In this document: positions 8,629 through 15,642 of the stretch, piece after piece | Layout of the letters: each line of letters starts with the position of its first letter | How positions within the stretch are numbered: position 1 is the first letter of the stretch | Source of the DNA: Clostridia bacterium | Lineage (GTDB): Bacteria > Bacillota > Clostridia > Christensenellales > SZUA-584 | Direction of reading: 5' to 3' | Assembly (NCBI GenBank): GCA_018648645.1 | Contig: JABGQS010000006.1 | Location: 1 to 64,000 of the forward strand | DNA: 64,000 nucleotides | Position numbers and translations under genes: made by a program | Notes under the pieces: model-generated | Database searches by the model: none | What the model was told of the DNA's origin: nothing | What the model saw: only the letters and a program-made list of their open reading frames with translations

Positions 8629-8823
8629 TGTATGGCGATATTGGGGACTTAGATGTGGCGCTTTAATCTACTTATTGTCTGTTGAGATTTTTATCTGAGC
8701 GCGCAAATACAACAGAGCACAGCAACAATTTACTATGTAAAATTTTAGATTTGTGGTATACTATTTTAAAAGTTTTGAAGTTGAAGATGATTTGCAAGAC
8801 AAATAACGTTTAGGAGACAACAA

Positions 8824-9981
8824 ATGATTTTTGGAACAAGAGAAGCGCGAGCTGCACTGGGAAAGTTTACGAGCGACAAGTGCGCTGCGTGCAAAAAAAG
8901 CAACGAGTATGTGTTTTACAGAGTTACCAAGTATATTGTAGTGCTTTTTATGAACTTGATACCGATTGGCAATTCGTACGAGTGCGAATGTATTAAATGT
9001 GACGATAATCTTCCGATTGATAAGAAAGCAGGCAGAAAGCTCGCCAAGCAGAAATTCGGTGTTGAGAACAGCAACCAAAACTTTGTTATATTTTTTAAAC
9101 TTTTTGTTGTTGCACTTATTATTGCAGCAGCCATAGTCCTGCCGCTGATTTTTGTGAAACCACCGATATCGCCGCAGGTGCTGAAAGATTTGATTGACGA
9201 GGACGGTCAGTACACTATTTTGAACAAAGACGCTGATATGGTTGGAATATTAACAATAATAGACGGCATGAAGCAGCTGGAGTTTTATGACGATATCAGC
9301 AAGTATAAGAGCGAGACAGGTAAAGTTTTTACGCAGCATAAAAAATACGAGGAAGTTTTCACTGTAGACGGTTCTCATTTGGTCCCGATTGCAGACGATT
9401 TTGGAGGTCTTGTTGATGAGAATCTTATAAAGGTTCAAAGATACTATTATGATATTGCGAATAGTACTTATGGATATTATGTGGGCGTTGAGGACTTGAG
9501 TGCTATTGTTTATACCGATGTGAAGGCAGTTTATCCTATCACTGTGTATAACTCGCCCGAGGATATTGCCAACTATAAACTTATTGTTTTCAACGAGGAC
9601 GGCAGAGAAATTTATGCACGTTTTGAGTTGATTGCTGACGGTACTGAAGTTTTGAGCGACATTCGTGTAATTGAAAAAGCTGATGGACTTGATATTAGCG
9701 AAACACTTTACATAGCAATCGCCAACAGCACGGATATCACCTTTTTTGGTGCGGTAAACTCGGACAGTAGCGCAAATGAGTTTGTCGAGTTCATAATGAA
9801 CAATTCGCTGCAAATTGGTTATATGGAAACTTATACTTATTATAGCGGAACAAATGTAATTACGGGGATCGAGACTACAGTTTTTGATAATGCAGGAAAC
9901 GCTTCTGTAAGCAGTGTAAATTATACACTCATTAAGAAGGATGGATATTATATTTTGCAGGAAATAACTCCCTCAGCGTAA
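8824..9981 (+). CDS. Zinc-ribbon membrane protein with large external domain, function unknown
   Basis: A 385-residue protein. Residues 20-60 hold CAACKKS and CECIKCDD cysteine pairs around YVVLFMNLIPIGNSY, like the short zinc-ribbon domains found at the N-terminus of Clostridial membrane proteins. One membrane helix lies at about 91-115 (LFVVALIIAAAIVLPLIFV). The rest (about 270 residues) is probably outside the cell and rich in beta strands, with internally similar segments around the YYxxxxS motifs. AGGAGA lies before the ATG. It stands alone between an isomerase-like gene and HU and has its own terminator. Function is not recognised. Confidence 0.75.
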   Translation: MIFGTREARAALGKFTSDKCAACKKSNEYVFYRVTKYIVVLFMNLIPIGNSYECECIKCDDNLPIDKKAGRKLAKQKFGVENSNQNFVIFFKLFVVALIIAAAIVLPLIFVKPPISPQVLKDLIDEDGQYTILNKDADMVGILTIIDGMKQLEFYDDISKYKSETGKVFTQHKKYEEVFTVDGSHLVPIADDFGGLVDENLIKVQRYYYDIANSTYGYYVGVEDLSAIVYTDVKAVYPITVYNSPEDIANYKLIVFNEDGREIYARFELIADGTEVLSDIRVIEKADGLDISETLYIAIANSTDITFFGAVNSDSSANEFVEFIMNNSLQIGYMETYTYYSGTNVITGIETTVFDNAGNASVSSVNYTLIKKDGYYILQEITPSA

Positions 9982-10015
9982 TTGTTACAGCACGTTATAT
10001 AGCAAAAAAATAAAT

Positions 10016-10048
10016 AGAGCTGCCGAGTATAATTGGCAGTTCTTTTTT
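10016..10048 (+). terminator. Terminator of the zinc-ribbon membrane protein gene
   Basis: AGAGCTGCC pairs with GGCAGTTCT around a 10-base loop (one wobble) and is followed by seven T. It lies 35 bases after the stop codon. Confidence 0.75.
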
Positions 10049-10149
10049 AATGAAAGCTGCTATTTCGCAACGATAAAATGATTTTGTGATTTCTATACGT
10101 TAAATTCAAGTAAATTATTCTTTTTTTTAACGAAATTGTACGCTTATTG

Positions 10150-10178
10150 TTGAATTGTTTGCAATAAAAGTGTATAAT
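10150..10178 (+). promoter_or_regulatory. Promoter of the HU gene
   Basis: A housekeeping-type promoter is visible: TTGAAT, a 17-base spacer, then a perfect TATAAT at 10173-10178. It lies about 78 bases upstream of the HU start in a strongly AT-rich region. Confidence 0.65.
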
Positions 10179-10255
10179 TTTATAGTGGTTTGTAGATAAA
10201 TATTATGTATAGACGCAGATGCACACGACTACCGAAAAAAACTTAGGAGGTTTTT

Positions 10256-10528
10256 ATGAATAAGACACAATTTATTGAAGCAATTGCACAAAAGGCTGAT
10301 GTATCAAAACAGGATGCAGAGAAATTTTTGGCTGCGTTCTCCGGTGTTATTACTGAAACGCTGTCCGGTGGAGACAAGGTTCAGTGGGCCGGATTTGGAA
10401 CTTTTGAGCTTAGATTCAGAGCAGCAAGAAAAGGCGTTAATCCTGCAACAGGCGAAAAAATTGACATCGCTGCATCAAATTCACCTGCGTTTAAGGCAGG
10501 TAAGGCGTTTAAAGACAGCTTTAAGTAG
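10256..10528 (+). CDS. hup: HU-family DNA-binding protein
   Basis: Small nucleoid protein that binds and bends DNA as a dimer. The 90-residue product shows the canonical layout: MNKTQFIEAIAQKADVSK helix-turn-helix body, GFGTFELR strand turn, and the DNA-contacting arm with RKGVNPATGEKIDI and the conserved proline. The length is that of standard bacterial HU. AGGAGG stands ahead of the ATG. Single gene with its own promoter and terminator. Confidence 0.97.
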   Translation: MNKTQFIEAIAQKADVSKQDAEKFLAAFSGVITETLSGGDKVQWAGFGTFELRFRAARKGVNPATGEKIDIAASNSPAFKAGKAFKDSFK

Positions 10529-10559
10529 TTTTTAAGCGGCAATAGAATCTGTACAAATG

Positions 10560-10597
10560 AAAGTACGCGGATTGCTAATTCGTGTACTTTTTTTGTA
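10560..10597 (+). terminator. Terminator of the HU gene
   Basis: AAAGTACGCGGAT pairs with ATTCGTGTACTTT (two wobbles) and is followed by TTTT. It lies about 30 bases after the HU stop. Confidence 0.75.
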
Positions 10598-10721
10598 TAT
10601 ATAAAACTTTTATACGGAATAGTACTTACTATTAAAGCTGATACAATAATGTGTTAGAAATTGTAGAGAGGTTTCGTATGAAATTGGCTAATTAACAGCA
10701 TTCGCATTAAATATGATGTGT

Positions 10722-10785
10722 TATAATAGATTTGCAACCAATAGTTGCGCAAATTACTACTACTTTTGGTAGTGCAACCAAAGCT
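10722..10785 (+). promoter_or_regulatory. Promoter and operator-like repeats before the XRE regulator
   Basis: TATAAT stands at 10722-10727. Just downstream, over the expected transcription start, lies the perfect inverted repeat GCAAC-CAATA-GTTGC (10734-10748), overlapping the palindrome TTGCGCAA. GCAACCAA occurs again at 10774-10781, 40 bases on, and ACTAC/GTAGT between them can form a hairpin. This looks like an autoregulatory operator for the downstream regulator, but no binding data exist. A very short ORF (MKLAN) with a GAGAGG site at 10678 precedes it. Nothing else is seen in 10598-10827. Confidence 0.45.
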
Positions 10786-10827
10786 ATTATTGTATGATTT
10801 ACTTAAGAAAATTTGTGGAGGAAGATT

Positions 10828-11259
10828 ATGAACGTAGAAATTGCTAATAAGCTGGTTATAATGAGAAAACGCAGCGGATTGTCTCAGGAGGCGCTTGCAG
10901 AAAAAATCGGGGTCAGCCGACAGGCGGTCAGCAAATGGGAAAGGGCGGAATCGTCGCCCGATACGGATAATTTGATTGCGCTGTCTAAGCTCTATAATGT
11001 TTCGCTTGACGATATGCTCAGCTCAAACGATGAGCGCAATGAGAAGGTTTATGAAGGCGAGGTGCGCGATGAGAGCGAAGGCGAGAGTAAGGCGTCGCTG
11101 ATTAAGATGATCCCCTACCCCATCATTGTCACTATGATTTACTTGTTTATCGGAATTGTTTGGGATCTGTGGCACCCGGGCTGGCTGCTGTTTCTGACGA
11201 TCCCGATATGGGGCGCTGTTGTAGCGTACATTTCTAAGAGGGGGCGTAAGAGAGACTAA
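10828..11259 (+). CDS. XRE-family transcriptional regulator with membrane segments
   Basis: A 143-residue protein. Residues of about 5-60 form a Cro/CI-type helix-turn-helix (LVIMRKRSGLSQEALAEKIG, then SRQAVSKWERAES), the form common in Clostridia. After a charged linker the C-terminal 50 residues contain two hydrophobic segments (YPIIVTMIYLFIGIVWDLW and LLFLTIPIWGAVVAYI), so it is a membrane-attached regulator. The start at 10828 follows GGAGGAAG; the frame extends upstream to 10813 but that would place the ribosome site inside the gene. Alone in its operon; target genes are not evident. Confidence 0.88.
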   Translation: MNVEIANKLVIMRKRSGLSQEALAEKIGVSRQAVSKWERAESSPDTDNLIALSKLYNVSLDDMLSSNDERNEKVYEGEVRDESEGESKASLIKMIPYPIIVTMIYLFIGIVWDLWHPGWLLFLTIPIWGAVVAYISKRGRKRD

Positions 11260-11274
11260 TTATTATACGAAGGC

Positions 11275-11310
11275 AAAAAAACGACATCTTATTCGAGATG
11301 TCGTTTTTTT
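11275..11310. terminator. Bidirectional terminator between XRE regulator and FTR gene
   Basis: Perfect 9-pair stem ACGACATCT / AGATGTCGT with a 6-base loop, flanked by seven A on the left and seven T on the right. It serves both convergent genes. Confidence 0.9.
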
Positions 11311-11322
11311 ATTATAGATAAC

Positions 11323-11811
11323 TTACATGAATTTTGCGAATCGCTCTGCCGTAGCTTTGCAAATGGGACACACGCGCGGCGGGTTGTTGTTTGCACAGAG
11401 GTATCCGCATACGCTGCAACGATATACCGGGAACTCGAGTGCGGCTGTGGTCTCCCCCGCTTTTTGCGGTGGTTGCTTACGCTCTTGCAGCGGCGGTCTG
11501 CGTTCGGGGACCTGTTTTTGTGACTGCGCATCCGATTCGCTTGCAATGTAGAGCCCGCAGTAACACGCGCCGTATTCAGCGAGGTCGTCATCGCGATATA
11601 CACAAGGGCAAACTATGTCCAAGTTGTCGTCCACAGAGCCTTTATACAGCCTGCACGGACAGCTTTCTGCGCCGTAGCGTTCTTGATTGGCGACAAGCCC
11701 TTCTGTGAGTGCTTCAACGATTTCATCGTCGGTATTTAGCAGGTACCCGCCTTTAGCGGCATCTTGTCTCAGCTTAGTCAAGCGAGGTTTCACTTTGTTG
11801 TCTTTTGGCAT
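11323..11811 (-). CDS. ftrB: Ferredoxin:thioredoxin reductase catalytic subunit fused to rubredoxin-like domain
   Basis: A 162-residue redox protein in two parts. Residues 1-90 match the FTR catalytic (beta) chain, which uses a [4Fe-4S] cluster beside a disulfide to reduce thioredoxin-like partners. The cysteine pattern is CPC, 14 residues, CPC, 12 residues, CYC, so all six functional cysteines are present; the last motif is CYC where plant enzymes have CHC. A proline/glutamine-rich linker leads to a C-terminal rubredoxin-like domain (CSVCGYLC and RVCPICKA). Three bases separate it from the upstream glutaredoxin gene, a likely partner. No FTR variable (alpha) subunit is present. Family membership is clear; the electron route is inferred. 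Confidence 0.88.
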   Translation of the reverse strand: MPKDNKVKPRLTKLRQDAAKGGYLLNTDDEIVEALTEGLVANQERYGAESCPCRLYKGSVDDNLDIVCPCVYRDDDLAEYGACYCGLYIASESDAQSQKQVPERRPPLQERKQPPQKAGETTAALEFPVYRCSVCGYLCANNNPPRVCPICKATAERFAKFM

Positions 11812-11814
11812 ATG

Positions 11815-12099
11815 CTATCCTTTTATAAGTTTTTTAAGTTCAGATTTATCGTATCCTATGATGCAGTCTTTTTCGCCGATTGCTACTAAAGGATATGACT
11901 CTTCCTCAGCGTATTTTAGCTGCTCCTGCAGGCATAACTCAACGTCTTCATCTGAGAGTTTGTCGACATAGACATACGAGTATGCAACGTTATTGTTGTC
12001 CAAGAATTGCATGGTTTTTTTGCACCAAACGCAAGTGCTGAGAGCAAATACCCGTATATTCCCATAATCTGTTCCTTCTACTTTTGTGAATTCTATCAT
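11815..12099 (-). CDS. Glutaredoxin-like protein
   Basis: A 94-residue thioredoxin-fold protein with the dithiol site CVWC in VFALSTCVWCKKTMQFL at about residues 19-27, and the cis-proline region SYPLVAIG at about 68-75. It probably accepts electrons from the FTR encoded 3 bases downstream and reduces protein disulfides. AAAGGA precedes the ATG. The promoter upstream drives both genes. Glutathione dependence is doubtful in this kind of anaerobe, so a thioredoxin-like role is more likely. Confidence 0.88.
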   Translation of the reverse strand: MIEFTKVEGTDYGNIRVFALSTCVWCKKTMQFLDNNNVAYSYVYVDKLSDEDVELCLQEQLKYAEEESYPLVAIGEKDCIIGYDKSELKKLIKG

Positions 12100-12147
12100 A
12101 GCAATTGTTCCTTTCTATCGCTCTGTGACATCTAGTGTTCTTTAGTT

Positions 12148-12175
12148 ATTATAACATATTTATTATAATTGTGAA
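12148..12175 (-). promoter_or_regulatory. Promoter of the glutaredoxin-FTR operon
   Basis: On the minus strand TTCACA, a 16-base spacer, and a perfect TATAAT (12148-12153) stand about 50 bases before the glutaredoxin start. Upstream to 12282 the sequence is AT-rich intergenic. Confidence 0.6.
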
Positions 12176-12282
12176 AACTAATATGGTGAATTATTTGTGA
12201 ATATTCGACATTTATGTGTACGGCATGAATTTGATGTGTTATTGTAAATTAACTTTAGAGAAGAAACTGAGAGGAGACTGGG

Positions 12283-13206
12283 ATGATTAAAGAATGGAAC
12301 GTGGGACAAATAGGCGATTTAAAAGGAAAAGTGTTTGTCGTGACGGGCGGCAACAGCGGAATTGGATACGAAGCGGTTAAGATATTTGCGGCCAAAGGGG
12401 CGAAAGTTGTTATGGCGTGCAGGTCGCTCGAAAGAGCCGATGCTGCTTTAGCGAAGATTATAGATGAGCAAGAGAGTGCGGATGTTGTGACGATGGAGCT
12501 TGACTTGGCGAGCATGGAGTCGGTTAGGGCGTTTGCGGAGGTGTTTATTTCGAAGTATAAACGGCTGGACGTATTGATGAATAACGCTGGACTTATGGTG
12601 CCGCCGTATGGCATTACAGAGGACGGATTTGAGCAGCAGCTTGGTGTGAACCACATTGGACATTTTGCGCTGACGGGGCTGTTGTTTGATGTGATTAAGG
12701 CGACACCGAAAGCGCGTATTGTGAACATAAGCAGCAACGCGCATAAGTTTGGCGGAATGCGATTTGACAACATGATGTTTGAGAATGGCAAAGGGTATCG
12801 ACCGATGAAAGCTTACGCGCAGTCGAAGATAGCCAATTTGCTGTTTACATATGAGCTGCAAAGAAAAGTGGATGATGCCGGGCTTGATGTTATGGTTTTG
12901 GCTGCTCACCCGGGCGCAAGCGCTACGAACCTTAGTCGTCACATGGAAAAGAACGCTGTTACCAAGTTCTTTGGCAAGTTTGCTGCATCGATAATGCAAG
13001 GTGCTTATGAAGGTACATTACCCGGCGTGAGAGCGTCCCTTGACGTTGAAGCGGTTGGAGGCACGTATTACGGTCCGGGCGGCAGAGGCGGCATGAAGGG
13101 CAAACCTGTGATCGTGGAGTCTAACAAAGCGTCGCACAGCGAGCCTGACGCGAAGAGGCTGTGGACGATATCTCAGGAGCTGACAGGAGTTACTTTTAAC
13201 ATTTGA
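12283..13206 (+). CDS. Short-chain dehydrogenase/reductase (retinol dehydrogenase-like)
   Basis: NAD(P)-dependent oxidoreductase of 307 residues. The Rossmann glycine motif is VTGGNSGIGYEA (about 20-31), the NNAG motif follows at about 100, the serine in NISSNAHKF and the catalytic YAQSK (Tyr-x3-Lys) are present. The overall pattern (PPYGITEDGFEQQLGVNHIGHF, PGAS) matches the WW-oxidoreductase/retinol-dehydrogenase-like branch of SDRs. AGAGGAGA precedes the ATG. Substrate unknown. It is followed by a hairpin and a flavodoxin-like gene. Confidence 0.9.
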   Translation: MIKEWNVGQIGDLKGKVFVVTGGNSGIGYEAVKIFAAKGAKVVMACRSLERADAALAKIIDEQESADVVTMELDLASMESVRAFAEVFISKYKRLDVLMNNAGLMVPPYGITEDGFEQQLGVNHIGHFALTGLLFDVIKATPKARIVNISSNAHKFGGMRFDNMMFENGKGYRPMKAYAQSKIANLLFTYELQRKVDDAGLDVMVLAAHPGASATNLSRHMEKNAVTKFFGKFAASIMQGAYEGTLPGVRASLDVEAVGGTYYGPGGRGGMKGKPVIVESNKASHSEPDAKRLWTISQELTGVTFNI

Positions 13207-13226
13207 AAGTAGTGTAATGAGCAATG

Positions 13227-13259
13227 CAAGGAAAACGGTGTTTGCCATCGTTTTCCTTG
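13227..13259 (+). terminator. Hairpin after the SDR gene
   Basis: CAAGGAAAACGGTG pairs with CATCGTTTTCCTTG (14 pairs, one wobble) around a short loop. It is not followed by a T run, so it may act as a stabilising or pause structure rather than a classic terminator. Confidence 0.5.
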
Positions 13260-13317
13260 TAATAATAGCGTTGTAGTAATATAGAGATAACGATATATAA
13301 AAGGGCGAGGTGAGCGA

Positions 13318-13965
13318 ATGGCGATCGTAGGCATAAGCGGAAGTCCGATAAACGGCGGCAACACGGACAGAATGATCCAAGCGATACTAGATAAAAGCGG
13401 CAAGCAAAACACTTTTGTTGATTTGAGCAAGCTGAAGTTTTTTCCGTGCAGAGGGTGCGCGCATCTTTGTGCGACCACGGCGATGTGCGGACAGAAGGAT
13501 GAGCTTCTCCCCTACCTTAAAAAAATTAGAGATGCGGATGCGCTTGTGATTGGCAGCCCTCGACATCATGGAAATATGACTGCGTGGATGATCAGCTTTT
13601 TCTCGCGGATGTGGTGCTTTTTGCATGAGAGCAACACGCTGAAGGGCAAGCCTGTGATTTTTGTGTCTGTTGGCATAAGGGAAAACGAGGTTGGTCGGGA
13701 AACGTTTCGCGCGTCTATGGTCAAAGAGCACGAGTTTAATGTGCTTGGCGACTATCACTATATGACGTTTAATCCGCCTTGTATGAAATGTGGCAAGGGC
13801 GACACATGCAGACACCCGCGGGGCGGGCTTTGGAATCTGCTTGACAAGGACGAGCAGGCGATACGCAATTTTGAGATTACACCTGATAAGTTTACTGCTT
13901 GGGAGGATGATGAGGAAGCTGTGCGGGAGGTTGAGAAGTTGGGAAGTCTGTTGAGGGAGTTTTGA
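13318..13965 (+). CDS. Flavodoxin-fold NAD(P)H-dependent FMN oxidoreductase with cysteine clusters
   Basis: A 215-residue protein. The N-terminus GISGSPINGGNTDRM is the FMN-phosphate loop of the NADPH-dependent FMN reductase/iron-sulfur flavoprotein group, and ALVIGSPRHHGNMTAWM is the second FMN loop. It carries a compact cysteine motif (CRGCAHLCATTAMC, CX2CX3CX5C) at the place where iron-sulfur flavoproteins bind a [4Fe-4S] cluster, and a second set (CMKCGKGDTC) near the C-terminus. GAGGTGA stands before the ATG. Likely an anaerobic electron-transfer or oxygen-detoxifying flavoprotein; the cluster is inferred from cysteine spacing only. Confidence 0.85.
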   Translation: MAIVGISGSPINGGNTDRMIQAILDKSGKQNTFVDLSKLKFFPCRGCAHLCATTAMCGQKDELLPYLKKIRDADALVIGSPRHHGNMTAWMISFFSRMWCFLHESNTLKGKPVIFVSVGIRENEVGRETFRASMVKEHEFNVLGDYHYMTFNPPCMKCGKGDTCRHPRGGLWNLLDKDEQAIRNFEITPDKFTAWEDDEEAVREVEKLGSLLREF

Positions 13966-14308
13966 TTCGTCACTAACAATTGTTCTGATATTGACCTTTA
14001 TTAGTTAATGCATAATATGTGTATTTTTTTAACATGCTTATAAAAAATCTTTCTAACAATACATTCATAAACAGCACAATGAAAAACAAATAAATTAGGA
14101 CGGAAATACAAAGGCAAAAAGAAGAAGCTAATAATACAATTAATAACCATATTACGGTGCATAACAGAGCGTATAACGTTATATAAACGTCTGATTTATA
14201 AAACATTTTATTGTGGCTAGGTTGCTCACTCTAAAGAAGCTTTTCTTTATCAGTCAACTCATTCTTAACTGCAAAGTTATTGTCACTAGATTTTTTTATT
14301 AGTGTACA
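13966..14308. other. AT-rich intergenic stretch without a convincing gene
   Basis: This 343-base interval lies between convergent genes. It contains a minus-strand frame (13973-14206, 77 residues, very hydrophobic) without a ribosome site, which is more likely chance in AT-rich sequence than a gene. No clear terminator was found. Confidence 0.5.
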
Positions 14309-14887
14309 TCATATATTATGTTTTTTTAATTGCGTGTTAATCATACTTTCTGGAATATCAGAGTTGTCAATATCATAGAAAGCCGGTTTGTAGCTAAGTT
14401 GTCTATTTAAGAAATCCATACCAGTATTCGCATATAATTCACTAGTATTTTCACTAGTTCTGAATGTTATTGAACCATTCTCGTTGTTCCCTTTGATGTG
14501 ATTTACTCCGGAAATATTTCTAAAATACAGGTACTTCGTTTTAGGTCGACTTCCGCTAAATATTTCAAAAATTCGTTTACAAGTTATCGCGTACATAGTT
14601 CGTTTCTTTTTATATACTTTGTAAAAGAAACGACCAATCGTAATATATAATCCAACAATGACGAATGGTATGGATCCTAATACAAAGACAAAAGACATAT
14701 AGGGCAATGAAATCGATTTGACAAGAAAGAAAAAAGCAAACCCTACCCAAAGCAGACTAAAGGGTATGAAAAAAATATCGAATTTCGTAAAGAATTCTCT
14801 AGGGTTCGGTTGACCTCTCCAAAGCAACTCCTCATCTTTAACAAGCTCCTTTATCAACATTTGTTCGAACTCTCGATAATCTGCCAT
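14309..14887 (-). CDS. Membrane protein with bacterial PH-like domain
   Basis: A 192-residue protein. The N-terminus has DEELLWRGQPNP, as in many bPH-domain membrane proteins, followed by two membrane helices (about 38-58 and 65-88). The C-terminal part (YAITCKRIFEIF, ISGVNHIKGNNENGSITF) resembles a bacterial pleckstrin-homology domain strand pattern. AAGGAGA precedes the ATG. Function unknown; such proteins are thought to scaffold at the membrane. It stands alone between an AT-rich spacer and a repeat region. Confidence 0.7.
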   Translation of the reverse strand: MADYREFEQMLIKELVKDEELLWRGQPNPREFFTKFDIFFIPFSLLWVGFAFFFLVKSISLPYMSFVFVLGSIPFVIVGLYITIGRFFYKVYKKKRTMYAITCKRIFEIFSGSRPKTKYLYFRNISGVNHIKGNNENGSITFRTSENTSELYANTGMDFLNRQLSYKPAFYDIDNSDIPESMINTQLKKHNI

Positions 14888-15080
14888 GTATTCTCCTTGT
14901 ATTTCAATAATTATCGTTATAGTAACATAGTATTAAATTCACATCAATATAAAAATTTCATATCGCTTACTCTGCTCCCTGCGGTCGCGACACGGCGGGC
15001 TGGCTCACCTTCATCTGCCGCATAAAACACACGAAGTGTGCGGCGGTGAGTGAGTGTTCAAGTCCGCAGTATTATATATC

Positions 15081-15118
15081 AGAAATAGCACAGTCCCAAA
15101 AGGGACTATACTATTTCT
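15081..15118 (-). terminator. Terminator-like hairpin in repeat copy A
   Basis: AGAAATAG / CTATTTCT outer arms and AGTCCC-AAAA-GGGACT inner arms form one long stem. Its place relative to the tRNA 3' fragment is the same as that of the true tRNA-Leu terminator in copy B. Confidence 0.6.
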
Positions 15119-15138
15119 GGTACCGAAGACCGGACTTG
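15119..15138 (-). pseudogene. tRNA-Leu 3'-end fragment (20 bases with CCA complement)
   Basis: These 20 bases are identical to 15271-15290, the acceptor and T-arm end of the functional tRNA-Leu(UAA) gene, and lie 152 bases from it. The T at 15270 that supplies the final A of the encoded CCA is also matched at 15118. The rest of the tRNA is missing. Such short 3'-end duplications are typical of integration or duplication at tRNA genes. Confidence 0.75.
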
Positions 15139-15290
15139 CTCCGCTCCCTATGGTCGCTATCACGGCGGGCTGACTCACCTTCATCTGCCGCTGGCAGCGG
15201 TGAGTCAGCGTTCAAGTCCGCAGTATCTCATATCAAAAAAGAGCACCCCATAAATGGGATACTCTTTTTTGGTACCGAAGACCGGACTTG
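15139..15290. repeat. Palindromic GC-rich repeat unit, copy B
   Basis: Second copy of the unit: CACGGCGGGCTG at 15161, perfect outer arms CTGACTCACC/GGTGAGTCAG with an inner CTGCC-GCT-GGCAG hairpin, GTTCAAGTCCGCAGTAT, a terminator hairpin (15235-15270) and the tRNA-Leu 3' end. CGGACTTG at 15131 and CAAGTCCG at 15213 form terminal inverted repeats that mimic the T-arm of the tRNA. Copy B lacks the CACAC/GTGTG hairpin of copy A. Confidence 0.75.
15235..15270 (-). terminator. Terminator of the tRNA cluster
   Basis: AAAAAAGAG / CTCTTTTTT arms with a CCC/GGG inner stem. On the minus strand it directly follows the CCA end of tRNA-Leu(UAA), with a T run at its end. Confidence 0.75.
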
Positions 15291-15356
15291 AACCGGTACG
15301 CTCCGAAGAGCACAGGATTTTAAGTCCTGGGTGTCTGCCAATTCCACCACTTCGGC
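15270..15356 (-). tRNA. tRNA-Leu (UAA)
   Basis: Class II tRNA of 87 bases with encoded CCA. The acceptor stem GCCGAAG pairs with CTTCGGT, the anticodon stem-loop is CAGGA-CTTAAAA-TCCTG giving anticodon UAA, there is a long variable arm, and the T-loop is GGTTCAAGTCC. It is the last of four tRNA genes transcribed leftward. Its 3' end is duplicated in the flanking repeat. Confidence 0.97.
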
Positions 15357-15402
15357 TTAAAATAGATACGGACTTTCAATTATGAAAGCCCGAATTTAAC
15401 TT

Positions 15403-15477
15403 TGGAGGCGCCACCCGGATTTGAACCGGGGCGTGAGGATTTTGCAGACCCTTGCCTTACCACTTGGCTATGGCGCC
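15403..15477 (-). tRNA. tRNA-Cys (GCA)
   Basis: 75 bases with encoded CCA. Acceptor GGCGCCA/TGGCGCC, discriminator U (usual for tRNA-Cys), anticodon stem-loop AGGGT-CTGCAAA-ATCCT giving GCA, and T-arm CCCGGTTCAAATCCGGG. Confidence 0.97.
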
Positions 15478-15562
15478 ATAACTTTATAAAGCAGTCGCTC
15501 ATAAACCTCTGCCCGCTATTGCTTTGTCAATACTGTTGATGTGCTGCGTTTGGTAGAAATTT

Positions 15563-15637
15563 TGGAGCGGAAGACGAGATTCGAACTCGCGACATCGACC
15601 TTGGCAAGGTCGCACTCTACCACTGAGTCACTCCCGC
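15563..15637 (-). tRNA. tRNA-Gly (GCC)
   Basis: 75 bases with encoded CCA. Acceptor GCGGGAG/CTTCCGC, discriminator U, anticodon stem-loop CGACC-TTGCCAA-GGTCG giving GCC, T-arm GCGAGTTCGAATCTCGT. Confidence 0.97.
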
Positions 15638-15642
15638 TTATT

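Larger units (their letters stand above)
14971..15138. repeat. Palindromic GC-rich repeat unit, copy A, ending in a tRNA-Leu 3' fragment
   Basis: The unit consists of a GC-rich segment (CACGGCGGGCTG at 14991), a long imperfect hairpin built from CTCACC/GGTGAG arms with an inner CACAC-GAA-GTGTG hairpin, the string GTTCAAGTCCGCAGTAT at 15056-15072, a terminator-like hairpin (15081-15118) and 20 bases identical to the end of the real tRNA-Leu gene (15119-15138). It is much richer in GC than its surroundings. Copy B follows directly. Confidence 0.75.

Noticed and set aside
9250-9813. Minus-strand ORF of 187 residues
   Set aside because: Shadow of the zinc-ribbon membrane protein gene; no ribosome site.
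13973-14206. Minus-strand ORF of 77 hydrophobic residues
   Set aside because: No ribosome site, very AT-rich, extreme Leu/Phe/Ile bias; more likely chance than a gene.
15046-15291. Plus-strand ORF of 81 residues
   Set aside because: Lies wholly in the palindromic repeat and tRNA fragment; no ribosome site and only reflects the GC-rich repeat.
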